Shown: positions 1-6,688 of the stretch, one piece after another
Position numbering within the stretch: position 1 is the stretch's first letter
Layout of the letters: each line of letters opens with the position of its first letter
Assembly: GCA_028870815.1 (NCBI GenBank)
Contig: JAGWOU010000094.1
Span: 1 to 6,845, forward strand
DNA length: 6,845 nt
Origin: Rhodospirillales bacterium
GTDB taxonomy: Bacteria > Pseudomonadota > Alphaproteobacteria > Acetobacterales > Acetobacteraceae
Direction of reading: 5' to 3'
Notes under the pieces: generated by a model
Seen by the model: only the letters and a program-made list of their open reading frames with translations
The model's database searches: none
What the model was told of the DNA's origin: nothing
Position numbers and translations under genes: made by a program

Positions 1-966
1 CCATCAGGTGCAGGCGGCGCAGCTTTTCGCCCTGTTGACTGATGGCGGCAAAACTCTCCGGCGATGCGGGGAAAGGGATACGCGGGAAGTCGATTTTCGA
101 AAACTCGGCATAGGTTTCCCGGTAAGCCGGGCAGGGGAGCACGGCATAGATGTAGTCGAAGACCTTCACCTCATCCGGGCGGGCATTGCCTGTGGCGCGG
201 CGGAAAGCATCGGTGCCATCCGGTGGCGCAAGCGGCGCGGTTAAGCCTGCTGCTTTGCGGATGCGGGCGTATAGCTTAGGTTCAAAATTCAAGCGGATGG
301 TTTGGTCAAGTCCGTTTTCGTCAGGGTAGAGATAGAGCGGGGTCGCATTGACACCGCCTCGTCTGAATACATTTACGTCCATCGGGCAGTCAGAAACCGT
401 TGCTAGACACCATTCGGTAGTTCCGATTGCCAGCCCTTGCCTCCCTACGCCAACCCATAAGTTGTGCCGACCAAGGCCGTGTTGGATCATTTCTTTTCGT
501 GGGTAATCCATCGTAACATAACTTAGGTGGCAATAACGATTGTCCAGTGGACGATAATGGCAAGTCGTAATGCCAGCCGTCCAATCAGAATTGATTAACA
601 ATTTTCTGCGGGCGCTGGCGAGGTTCCAATCCCGATTGTTACGCAAATCATATCTCGCTCGTAAAGTATCATCAGAGAATTTCTGGTTACGAAGATCAGA
701 GCACCGATCGACAATTTTGTTCATTGTCCACCCAATGGCGAAGTCATCACGATGGGTTTGAAAACCCATTACGCCCACAGAAAATGCCGAATTGACGCTA
801 AAACCAAAGTTATATTTACCTCTATCTGCGTATCTCGTTCTACAAACAAGAAATGAGGCTCATCAGCATGTGCGGCACTCAGCATCCGACTTGAAACTGT
901 ACCTGTCCAAAGCGCATCGCCCCAGGCAGCACGGCTGCCCCCTTCACAGGAGACAGCCTCAGACGA
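1..966 (-). pseudogene. C-terminal remnant of a type ISP-like DNA methyltransferase/restriction enzyme
   Basis: Seen: two overlapping minus-strand frames together read like one protein. The upstream frame is open from 966 to 772 and contains DEPHFLFVERDTQ (864-826). The second frame is open from 859 to the window edge and contains KYNFGFSV (817-794), MGFQTHRDDFAI (769-734), HYRPLDNRY (559-533), PLYLYP (340-323), VFDYIYAVLPCPAYRE (163-116) and IDFPRIPFP (94-68). Known: this order matches the target-recognition/C-terminal region of type ISP single-chain restriction-modification enzymes and related N6-adenine methylases, in which the nuclease, helicase and methylase parts lie N-terminal. None of those parts is present here. 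Inferred: a one-base indel near 810-830 breaks the frame, and the gene is truncated upstream, where a TAG at 967-969 and the end of the exporter gene follow at once. The C-terminus runs off position 1. A short downstream product starting at ATG 769 or 724 could still be translated, but it would lack catalytic motifs. Family call fairly sure; exact subtype uncertain. Confidence 0.72.
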
Positions 967-974
967 CTATCTGC

Positions 975-1955
975 TCATTCCGGCAATATGTCGCAGATGA
1001 TTGCTTGATGACCCCGTTCTGATGAAGGAAGGTCATAAACCGAAGTTTCAATACGGTGCCGTGACCTGGGCCATTTCACAATGGAAAGCAGCACAGCACC
1101 CGCGCTGGCAGCCATGACCGTGAGCACACCGCTGATCTGCCCTAAGGATAGGGTTTGTCCCAGAATGATGAAGCCGAACAGGGCACCAAAAGCCGGCTCC
1201 AGGCTCATGACGATGCTGAATGTGCCCATCTCCATTCGGCGAAGCGCTGCCATTTCCAGCGCGAAAGGCAATAAAGGTGACAGCACGGCCAGGCCCGCCA
1301 CCGTTGGGATCGAACTCAGCCAACCTGACGGCGCCTCTAAGAGACAGGCAGCCGGCAGCGCCAGAGCGGCTGCCACGGCTAAGGATAGGCAAAGTCCCTC
1401 CTGCGCCGAAAACAGCCGTCCGACATGACGCATTAGGACGATATAACCAGCCCAACCGCCAGCTGCCCCAAAGGCAAATAATATGCCTGCCAGATTCAAT
1501 AGCTGGCCATGGCTACCATAGGACACAGCCAGGACGCCGAGTGCCGCCATCAAAGGCAAAATCAGCCGTGGCCATCCTCGCAGCGCCAGAACAGCCACGC
1601 TCAACGGGCCAAGAAAATCGATCGTGATGGCGGGGCCCATTGGGATCAGCTTTGCCGCGGTAAAGAAGCACATAGTCATTACCGCCATCGCCACACCCAG
1701 CGCGAAAGCACCAATCAACTGCTGGCGGTTGTAACGCCGGATATTGGGCCGGACCCATGTCAGGCAGAATAAAGCGGCAAAACCCAGGCGCAGCGCCGCG
1801 ATGCCAAAAGAGCCATGCGTCAGCATCAGCGGCACGGCGGCAGCGACCCCGAATTGAGAGGTTATCATGGAGCCGGTGGCCAGCGCCGGGCCAGCGAAAG
1901 AGCCTGTGGCTGCCGGGGCGGGCTGTGCAGTGCGGTTTTCCATGACGCGCGGCAT
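975..1955 (-). CDS. RhtA-like EamA/DMT-family exporter
   Basis: Inner-membrane drug/metabolite-type transporter of 326 residues, most like RhtA, the threonine/homoserine exporter. Seen: about ten hydrophobic segments from residue 30 to 294 in two EamA halves. Residues 104-120 (IPMGPAITIDFLGPLSV) match the RhtA 'VPLG...EFTGPLAV' region. Residues 228-266, with LPFALEMAALRR and MSLEPAFGALFG, match the second-half signature 'LPYSLEM...MSMEPA'. The last 30 or so residues are polar and have no family counterpart that I recognise. The start is uncertain: ATG at 1955 and ATG at 1943 are in frame and neither has a clear Shine-Dalgarno, but a TATAAT at 1991-1986 leaves about 24 nt of leader for the first. 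It is transcribed away from a LysR gene that probably controls it. Family sure; efflux of small amino acids or related metabolites is inferred. Confidence 0.88.
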   Translation of the reverse strand: MPRVMENRTAQPAPAATGSFAGPALATGSMITSQFGVAAAVPLMLTHGSFGIAALRLGFAALFCLTWVRPNIRRYNRQQLIGAFALGVAMAVMTMCFFTAAKLIPMGPAITIDFLGPLSVAVLALRGWPRLILPLMAALGVLAVSYGSHGQLLNLAGILFAFGAAGGWAGYIVLMRHVGRLFSAQEGLCLSLAVAAALALPAACLLEAPSGWLSSIPTVAGLAVLSPLLPFALEMAALRRMEMGTFSIVMSLEPAFGALFGFIILGQTLSLGQISGVLTVMAASAGAVLLSIVKWPRSRHRIETSVYDLPSSERGHQAIICDILPE

Positions 1956-1983
1956 AGCACGGCAACTTAGCTAAAAGATCTGG

Positions 1984-1992
1984 CTATTATAG
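1984..1992. promoter_or_regulatory. Symmetric -10 element shared by the divergent exporter and LysR genes
   Basis: CTATTATAG is a perfect palindrome around its central T. On the minus strand it gives the consensus -10 TATAAT (1991-1986), about 24 nt upstream of a likely start point for the exporter leader. On the plus strand it gives TATTAT (1985-1990, five of six consensus bases), correctly placed for a short leader to the LysR ATG at 2016. No good -35 hexamer is visible for either direction, as is common for activator-dependent promoters. Confidence 0.5.
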
Positions 1993-2001
1993 ACAGCCTG
2001 C

Positions 2002-2018
2002 CATAAGATTAACTTATG
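2002..2018. promoter_or_regulatory. Probable LysR operator (T-N11-A palindrome) ending in the regulator's start codon
   Basis: CATAAG-ATTAA-CTTATG is a perfect inverted repeat with 6-bp arms and a 5-bp centre. It contains the T-N11-A core of LysR-family sites (T at 2004, A at 2016). The right arm includes the ATG of the LysR gene, and the site covers the expected -35 region of the exporter promoter. This arrangement would allow control of the exporter together with self-repression. The binding protein is inferred from position only. Confidence 0.5.
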
Positions 2019-2873
2019 CCTGTCGATCTCGATACCGGATTGCTTCGCAACTTCCTGGTCTGTACGCGGCTTGGCAGCATCAGTCGGGCGGCGGGGGTAC
2101 TTGGGCGTACGCAGCCCGCCTTAAGCCAGCAATTGCGCCGGCTTGAGGATCTGGTCGGCGACGTTTTACTGGAACGCAATGCGGGGGGTGTCACACTAAC
2201 GGCAGCCGGGGCCGCCCTTATGCCCTATGCGGAGCGCATATTGGCGCTTTCTGGCGAAGCGCTGGCTGGCGTGCCGCGGTCGAAATTATCCGGGCGATGC
2301 AGCGTCGGTGTACTGGAGGATTTTACCGGTACAGCCTTGCCCTCCGTTTTCGCGGATTTTGCCCGTATGCACCCGGACACCACACTGGAGTTGTTCTCCT
2401 TGTTGAGTGTGGATACGCAAGAAGCCCTCGATGCGGGAAGAATTCAACTCGCTCTATGCGACGCCGCTTTTCTGCGCCGTCCGCTGCGCTGGAGCCTGCA
2501 TATGAAACTACTCTGGGCTGCAGCCGAGAATTTCGACATTTCGGTTGACCCATTACCGTTGGTCATCTTCTCTGAACCTTGCGCTTGGCGTAACCTGATC
2601 CAGGCGGCCTTGAGTTCCTCGGGCCGGCGCTACCGGGTCGCGTTCGAAAGCGGCAGTCTTACCGCTGTGCAAGCCGCCGTCCGTGCCGGGCTTGGCGTTA
2701 CCGCCTTACTCCCAACCTCGATGGCGGGCCTTTCAACCTCGCCAATATCGAATCTTCTACCTCCATTGCCCGATATTGAGATCGGGCTCTCACGCCGCCC
2801 GGAAAGTGAGGGGGACAAGCTCGTTAATGCTGTTGAGGAATTGCTGAAGAAGTTGGTGCAGCCCGATGTGTGA
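2016..2873 (+). CDS. LysR-family transcriptional regulator, divergent from the exporter
   Basis: DNA-binding transcription factor of 285 residues, normal for the family. Seen: an N-terminal winged helix-turn-helix with its recognition region at about residues 20-44 (ISRAAGVLGRTQPALSQQL followed by RRLED), then the usual linker helix and an effector-binding domain from about residue 92 to the end. That domain includes the AVQAAVRAGLGVTALLP segment typical of the second subdomain. The ATG at 2016 has no convincing Shine-Dalgarno and lies inside a palindrome, but it starts the helix-turn-helix at the expected distance and no better upstream start is visible. It diverges from the RhtA-like exporter across 60 bp, the classic LysR-target arrangement, so the exporter is the likely target and an amino acid or related metabolite the likely co-inducer. 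It ends 69 bp from the convergent gbuA. Family certain; ligand unknown. Confidence 0.9.
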   Translation: MPVDLDTGLLRNFLVCTRLGSISRAAGVLGRTQPALSQQLRRLEDLVGDVLLERNAGGVTLTAAGAALMPYAERILALSGEALAGVPRSKLSGRCSVGVLEDFTGTALPSVFADFARMHPDTTLELFSLLSVDTQEALDAGRIQLALCDAAFLRRPLRWSLHMKLLWAAAENFDISVDPLPLVIFSEPCAWRNLIQAALSSSGRRYRVAFESGSLTAVQAAVRAGLGVTALLPTSMAGLSTSPISNLLPPLPDIEIGLSRRPESEGDKLVNAVEELLKKLVQPDV

Positions 2874-2942
2874 GGCGCCGGTTTAACTTTTGCCAATTAT
2901 GCTGCCAGCATGACGGCATGGGAATCAAATCGGGAACTGCTG

Positions 2943-3890
2943 TCATTTAACTCCCGGAAAAACGCATAAAATCTCGAAAGCAATGTTTGCCGCCACCAGA
3001 GCGGTGGTGCCCTGTGGGTCATAGGGCGGTGATACCTCCACCACGTCACCACCAACAATCTCCAATCCATCCAGCCCACGGATGATCTCGAGCCCCTGCG
3101 GGACAGTGAGGCCGCCGATCTCGGGCGTGCCGGTGCCGGGCGTAAAGGCGGGGTCCAGGCTGTCAATATCGAAAGAAACATAGACCGGGCCGGAACCGAG
3201 CCTGGCCTTAATCTCCACCATCATCGGCGCCAGGGATTTGTGCCAGCATTCATGAGCCTCCACCACGGTAAAGCCCTGTCCACGCCCCCAGTCGAACTCG
3301 TCCGCCGTATAACCAGTGCCGCGCAGGCCAATTTGCACAGTGCGCTTAGGGTCAATCAGTCCTTCCTCTACCGCCCGGCGGAAGGGGGTGCCGTGGGCGA
3401 TCTTCTCGCCGAACATCGTATCGTTAATGTCGGCATGGGCGTCGACATGGACAAGCCCGACCGGACCATGCTTTCTGGCCATGGCGCGCAGGATAGGCAG
3501 GGCGATGGTATGATCGCCCCCGAGGGTTACCGGTTTGCAGTTGGCGGACAGAATATCGTCATAGGCACGTTCGATGCGGGCGATGGAATCATGCAAATTA
3601 TACGGATTTACCGAGATGTCCCCAATGTCGGCAATACGCAGGCTATCGAACGGCCCCTTGCGGGTGGCGACGTTATAGGGGCGCAGCATCACAGATTCCG
3701 TACGGATCTGCCGTGGGCCGAACCGTGTGCCAGTGCGGTTGGAGGTGCCGAGATCGAACGGTACGCCAACGAAGCAAGCATCCAGCCCCTCGGCCGAGGG
3801 ATAGACCGGCAGTCGCATCATTGAAGCGATACCGCCGCAGCGCGGCATCTCGTTGCCGCTTAAGGGCTGGGGGAAATGGGGCTTGTCCAT
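2943..3890 (-). CDS. gbuA: Guanidinobutyrase (arginase/agmatinase-family ureohydrolase)
   Basis: Cytoplasmic binuclear-manganese hydrolase of 315 residues, predicted to convert 4-guanidinobutyrate to 4-aminobutyrate and urea. Seen: the ureohydrolase metal ligands H127 in GGDHT, D150/H152/D154 in DAHAD, and D241/D243 in SFDIDSLDP, plus the EVSPPYD segment at 285-291. The N-terminus (PLSGNEMPRCGGIASMMRLP), the GTRFGPRQIR segment and the NDTMFGEKIAHGT loop resemble Pseudomonas GbuA/GpuA more than E. coli SpeB. From memory, a Met in this loop (M159 here) corresponds to the guanidinobutyrate-specificity Met of P. aeruginosa GbuA. An in-frame ATG exists at 3950, but the ATG at 3890 has an AAGGAGA seven bases upstream and gives the family length, so I chose it. 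It diverges from a LysR gene, which is the likely regulator. Alternatives are guanidinopropionase or another guanidino-acid hydrolase. Confidence 0.9.
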   Translation of the reverse strand: MDKPHFPQPLSGNEMPRCGGIASMMRLPVYPSAEGLDACFVGVPFDLGTSNRTGTRFGPRQIRTESVMLRPYNVATRKGPFDSLRIADIGDISVNPYNLHDSIARIERAYDDILSANCKPVTLGGDHTIALPILRAMARKHGPVGLVHVDAHADINDTMFGEKIAHGTPFRRAVEEGLIDPKRTVQIGLRGTGYTADEFDWGRGQGFTVVEAHECWHKSLAPMMVEIKARLGSGPVYVSFDIDSLDPAFTPGTGTPEIGGLTVPQGLEIIRGLDGLEIVGGDVVEVSPPYDPQGTTALVAANIAFEILCVFPGVK

Positions 3891-3897
3891 CTTGGTG

Positions 3898-3904
3898 TCT
3901 CCTT
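3898..3904 (-). promoter_or_regulatory. Shine-Dalgarno deciding the gbuA start
   Basis: AAGGAGA on the minus strand lies seven bases before the ATG at 3890. It makes this start clearly better than the in-frame ATG at 3950, which would add 20 residues that do not resemble the family and has no comparable site. Confidence 0.75.
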
Positions 3905-3974
3905 GCAGGCCGAGGCAGGCAGCTTGTGTAATCCTTCTTGCCTCTTTCATACATAATTGGGACGCAGCATTTAG

Positions 3975-3994
3975 TTTGATTTTCTTAAATCAAA
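3975..3994. promoter_or_regulatory. Perfect 8-4-8 inverted repeat, probable operator for the gbuA/LysR pair
   Basis: TTTGATTT, TCTT, AAATCAAA: two perfect 8-bp arms around a 4-bp centre. It sits 84 bp from the gbuA start codon and 43 bp from the LysR start codon, where an upstream LysR-type activation site is expected. A secondary overlapping pair, ATCA/TGAT (3989-3998), extends the symmetry towards the regulator gene. It is AT-rich with no T-run suited to termination, so an operator is more likely than a terminator. Which protein binds is inferred from position. Confidence 0.55.
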
Positions 3995-4037
3995 TGATAG
4001 CTTCGCGTTATTAGCGGAAAAAGTAGGAGCCCCGGGG

Positions 4038-4943
4038 ATGGCGCGGCTGGATAGTGTTGATCTGCGCTTGCTGCGCGTGTTCGTGACAGTGGTGGAAGCA
4101 CGGGGCTTCAGCGCGGCGCAGACAGTGCTGAACGTGAACACCTCCACCATTTCCAACCAGATCACGGCGCTGGAGACGCGGCTGGGGGTGAAGCTGTGCC
4201 AGCGCGGGCGCGCGGGCTTCAAGCTGACGGAAGACGGCGCCACCATCTTTTCCGAAACGCAGAAACTGTTCTCGGCCATAGACGGGTTCGACATGCGAGC
4301 CAGCGCGCTGCGCGCCAAGGTGCGCGGCACGCTGAATGTCGGGCTGCTGGACAATACGATCAGTGACAAGCAGGCTCGGGTGGAATCGCTGTTGCATAAA
4401 TTCACCCAGACGATGGGCGATGTGCAGATCAATCTGGAAGTCAAATCCCCCAACGAGCTGCTGCGCGATGTTCTGGATGGAAAACTACATGTGGCCATCG
4501 GCAGTTTTCCGAAAATCCTGCTCGGGCTTAATTATACCAAACTCTATGAGGAGCGGCATTATTTCTACTGCGCCCCAGCCCATCCTTTGTTCGAGTTGAA
4601 GGAAAAGGAGATCACGCAGACTGTGATTGGGAAATACCGTTTGGTGTCGCGCGGCTATTGGGGCTCGCGCGATGCGAAACATATACGTTCCGAACGGGCA
4701 AGCGCCACGGTGAACAACATGGAAGCTGCCGCACGTTTGATTCTTTCCGGCGATTATCTCGGCTATCTGCCCGAGCATTATGCGAAAGGGTGGGAACAGG
4801 CAAAGATGCTCAAGAAGCTGCTGCCGGCGGAGTTGAGCTATCTGGCACCCTTCGAGATTGCCTATGATCCAGCGAAGCTGGCATTGCCGCCAGTGAAGCT
4901 ATTCACCTCACTGGCGGCCTCTGTGCTGGCCCGGGAAGAATAA
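4038..4943 (+). CDS. LysR-family regulator, probable activator of gbuA (GbuR-like)
   Basis: Transcription factor of 301 residues. Seen: an N-terminal winged helix-turn-helix, with the helix-turn-helix at about residues 23-45 (FSAAQTVLNVNTSTISNQI then TALE) and KLTEDG at 62-67. The effector domain runs from about residue 97 (GTLNVGLLDN). It contains the VKSPNELLRDVLDGKLHVAIG stretch, ending in the usual crossover strand, and YFYCAPAHPL. Shine-Dalgarno TAGGAG (4024-4029) is eight bases before the ATG, so the start is secure. The gene diverges from gbuA across 147 bp that contain a perfect palindrome. It converges on the NCS1 permease with only 17 bp between their stop codons. Known: P. aeruginosa gbuA is likewise controlled by a neighbouring LysR gene, gbuR. 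Inferred: this gene plays the same role, sensing 4-guanidinobutyrate or a related compound. Family certain; target probable. Confidence 0.9.
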   Translation: MARLDSVDLRLLRVFVTVVEARGFSAAQTVLNVNTSTISNQITALETRLGVKLCQRGRAGFKLTEDGATIFSETQKLFSAIDGFDMRASALRAKVRGTLNVGLLDNTISDKQARVESLLHKFTQTMGDVQINLEVKSPNELLRDVLDGKLHVAIGSFPKILLGLNYTKLYEERHYFYCAPAHPLFELKEKEITQTVIGKYRLVSRGYWGSRDAKHIRSERASATVNNMEAAARLILSGDYLGYLPEHYAKGWEQAKMLKKLLPAELSYLAPFEIAYDPAKLALPPVKLFTSLAASVLAREE

Positions 4944-4960
4944 CCCCCGCACCGTTTGGT

Positions 4961-6412
4961 TTAGAGATTGGTGCCCAGCGCCTTATTGCTGGCGGCAATG
5001 GCGGAACGCTCGGCGGAAAGGTCGAGATTGCGGGTGATGAGGTAATAAGCCACACCCGAAACCAGCAGCCCCGGCGCCCAGGAAATGTCGACATCCCCCA
5101 GCGCATGGGCAATCGGCCCCTCGTACAGCCCGGCCAGGTTGAAGAACGGCACGCTGGCCGCGAAGCCGATGGCATAGGCGAACAGCCCGCGCCCACCCCA
5201 GGCGCCGTAAATGCCGTTGGGAGTGAAGAAATCCCTGATGGCGTAATGGCCTTTGCGGACGAAGAAGTAATCCATCAGATTCACCGCGGTCCAGGGCACC
5301 AGAAGATAGAGCATGATGGAGAGCGCATCATAAAGCGCGTTGATGGCATTGGCGTTGAGCGAGAGCGAGATCGCCAGCCACACAGCCCCCAGCGCCAGCA
5401 CACCCGCGATGCGCACGCCGCGTGAGAAGGGGATATTGGCGAAGCAGTCCAGCCCTGTGACCAAGGTGAGCATGCCGGAATAGGCATTCAGACCCATGGT
5501 GGCAGTAAGTGCCGCGACCGAGACCAACACGGTAAGCGTGCCCAGATACGGGACCACACTGTTGCCGGCCGAGCTGACGGCGACCATGCCATCCGACGCA
5601 CCGAGATAGGTGGCGAGCCAGGCGCCCAGAATGATCAGCCAGATCGCTGCGCCGGATGCGCCGACATAGACATTCCACACCAGGGCCGTACGCTTCTGCC
5701 CGGTTGGCAGATAGCGCGTATAATCCGAAACGTAAGGCGCGTAAGTGATGTTATAGGCGGCACAGGCGGCGAATTGTGCTGCGAAGGCGATCCAGCCGAA
5801 GCTCGTATGGCCGGGCGCATGCGGGGTGATAAGGCCGAACAGGATGGCCCCTGAGACAATCACGTAAAGCGGCAGACTGACCCAGAACAGCACGCGGAAG
5901 ACGATATGCAGCCAGTCATGCCCGAAAATGGCGATGATGGCGGCCACAACGCCCAACCCCAGCGCCACGGTGGCGATATGCCAGCCGAAGAGATGGTTGA
6001 GGCCCTGGGAGATGAGCACCGTATCCACCACATTGAAGCCCGCGAAAGTGAACAGTGTACCCAGAAGCGGAATGATGACACCGCGATAGCCGAATTGCGC
6101 ACGGGACTGGATCATCTGCGGCAAGCCGAGATCCGGCCCCTGGCTGGCGTGGAAAGCCATGAACAAGGTGCCAAACAAAATACCTAGCACCGAAGCCAGA
6201 GCCGTGGCGCCAAACCCCAACCCCATGCTCGGCCCGATGAACCCAATGGCAATGGTAAAGAACTGGAAATTGCCAAGGAACCAGAACGGCCCCTGGGCGG
6301 AGACTTTGCCGTGGCGCTCAGCCGGGGGTACAAAGTCGATGGAACGTGTTTCAATCCCCAGGCTGGGGCCATTACGGATGCTACCGGCTTCTGTGTCAGC
6401 AAGTGTTACCAT
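4961..6412 (-). CDS. NCS1-family (cytosine/purine permease-like) transporter
   Basis: Inner-membrane symporter of 483 residues, usual NCS1 length, with about twelve hydrophobic segments. Seen: the family signature QGPDLGLPQMIQSRAQFGYR at 91-110 after the first two helices, NVVDTVLISQGLN at 127-139, YAPYVSDYTRYLP at 224-236, MGLNAYSG at 306-313, and PWTAVNLMDYFFVRKGHY at 373-390. The open frame extends to a TTG at 6445. The ATG at 6412, preceded by GAGGA (spacing about four bases), is the better start and puts the conserved region at the usual distance. Known: NCS1 members carry nucleobases, hydantoins, allantoin, thiamine and related compounds with H+ or Na+. Inferred: its place beside gbuA and a LysR gene suggests uptake of guanidinobutyrate or another nitrogenous substrate. 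It has its own promoter region and is not in an operon with gbuA. Family sure; substrate unknown. Confidence 0.9.
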   Translation of the reverse strand: MVTLADTEAGSIRNGPSLGIETRSIDFVPPAERHGKVSAQGPFWFLGNFQFFTIAIGFIGPSMGLGFGATALASVLGILFGTLFMAFHASQGPDLGLPQMIQSRAQFGYRGVIIPLLGTLFTFAGFNVVDTVLISQGLNHLFGWHIATVALGLGVVAAIIAIFGHDWLHIVFRVLFWVSLPLYVIVSGAILFGLITPHAPGHTSFGWIAFAAQFAACAAYNITYAPYVSDYTRYLPTGQKRTALVWNVYVGASGAAIWLIILGAWLATYLGASDGMVAVSSAGNSVVPYLGTLTVLVSVAALTATMGLNAYSGMLTLVTGLDCFANIPFSRGVRIAGVLALGAVWLAISLSLNANAINALYDALSIMLYLLVPWTAVNLMDYFFVRKGHYAIRDFFTPNGIYGAWGGRGLFAYAIGFAASVPFFNLAGLYEGPIAHALGDVDISWAPGLLVSGVAYYLITRNLDLSAERSAIAASNKALGTNL

Positions 6413-6532
6413 TTGGTCCTCGCGGCTCTTGTGTTTAGACCGCAAGGCATATCACCCATGACATCGACGCAAACATAACGCTGTCACGGCAATAAGTTTG
6501 AAAAAGAATGAAGTTTTGATCCTTACGTCTTA
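6413..6532 (-). other. Leader/promoter region of the NCS1 permease gene
   Basis: About 120 bp upstream of the permease, AT-rich in its distal half (6490-6540). No strong sigma-70 pair is visible; the best minus-strand candidate is a poor TTCAAA/GTTATG pairing. Two TTTGA half-sites (6497-6501 and 6515-6519) resemble one arm of the palindrome upstream of gbuA, but as direct rather than inverted copies. They are only a weak hint of shared control. Confidence 0.3.
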
Positions 6533-6688
6533 TTAAAAAGCGTGGCGGCCCAGTTCGACGCATAACCCCATGCTTTCCAGCGACGTGACGTTATGCGCAA
6601 CTCCTTCTTTGGTTGGTTTGTTTGCCGACGAAACAAATCTGAAGGTCTCTCTAAGGGTGAGCAATAGCGGCTTTGGTATCTCCGTCAT
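6533..6688 (-). CDS. Possible small protein of 51 residues, unrecognised
   Basis: I do not recognise this ORF. The ATG at 6688 (MTEIPKPLLLTLRETF) is preceded on the minus strand by AGGGGG with a five-base spacer, a plausible ribosome site. A longer reading from ATG 6772 (79 residues) has no such support. The predicted peptide is mostly helical, with a pattern (TKEGVAHNVTSLESMGL) loosely like a winged-helix DNA-binding domain, and ends with GRHAF. It could be a small regulator, the tail of a degraded gene, or chance. It lies upstream of the NCS1 gene on the same strand, 120 bp away. Confidence 0.3.
   Translation of the reverse strand: MTEIPKPLLLTLRETFRFVSSANKPTKEGVAHNVTSLESMGLCVELGRHAF

Noticed and set aside
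1..279. Plus-strand ORFs at 8-244 and 64-279
   Set aside because: They are antisense to the methylase C-terminal region, whose minus-strand translation has recognisable family motifs.
570..1022. Plus-strand ORFs at 570-761 and 792-1022
   Set aside because: They are shadows opposite the methylase remnant and have no recognisable domain or ribosome site.
1220..1627. Plus- and minus-strand ORFs of about 135 codons within the exporter gene
   Set aside because: They overlap a full-length RhtA-like gene in other frames, have low-complexity Pro/Arg-rich content and show no family motif.
2874..2942. Bidirectional terminator between the convergent LysR and gbuA genes
   Set aside because: Imperfect short inverted repeats (ATGCTGCC.../GGCAT) occur, but there is no stable GC-rich stem followed by a T-run.
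3240..3824. 194-codon plus-strand ORF opposite gbuA
   Set aside because: It is an antisense shadow of gbuA. The minus strand carries all metal-binding motifs and full family length.
3891..3950. Longer gbuA reading from the ATG at 3950
   Set aside because: The 20 extra residues do not resemble the family and lack a ribosome site, while the ATG at 3890 has a strong AAGGAGA.
6497..6520. Second copy of the gbuA operator upstream of the permease
   Set aside because: Only TTTGA half-sites in direct orientation are present, not the inverted 8-4-8 arrangement, which is too weak to claim.
6413..6532. Guanidine riboswitch upstream of the NCS1 permease
   Set aside because: An ACGG occurs at 6486-6489 on the plus strand, but it is not in a hairpin loop, is on the wrong strand, and there is no second ACGR hairpin. 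The gbuA leader shows none either.
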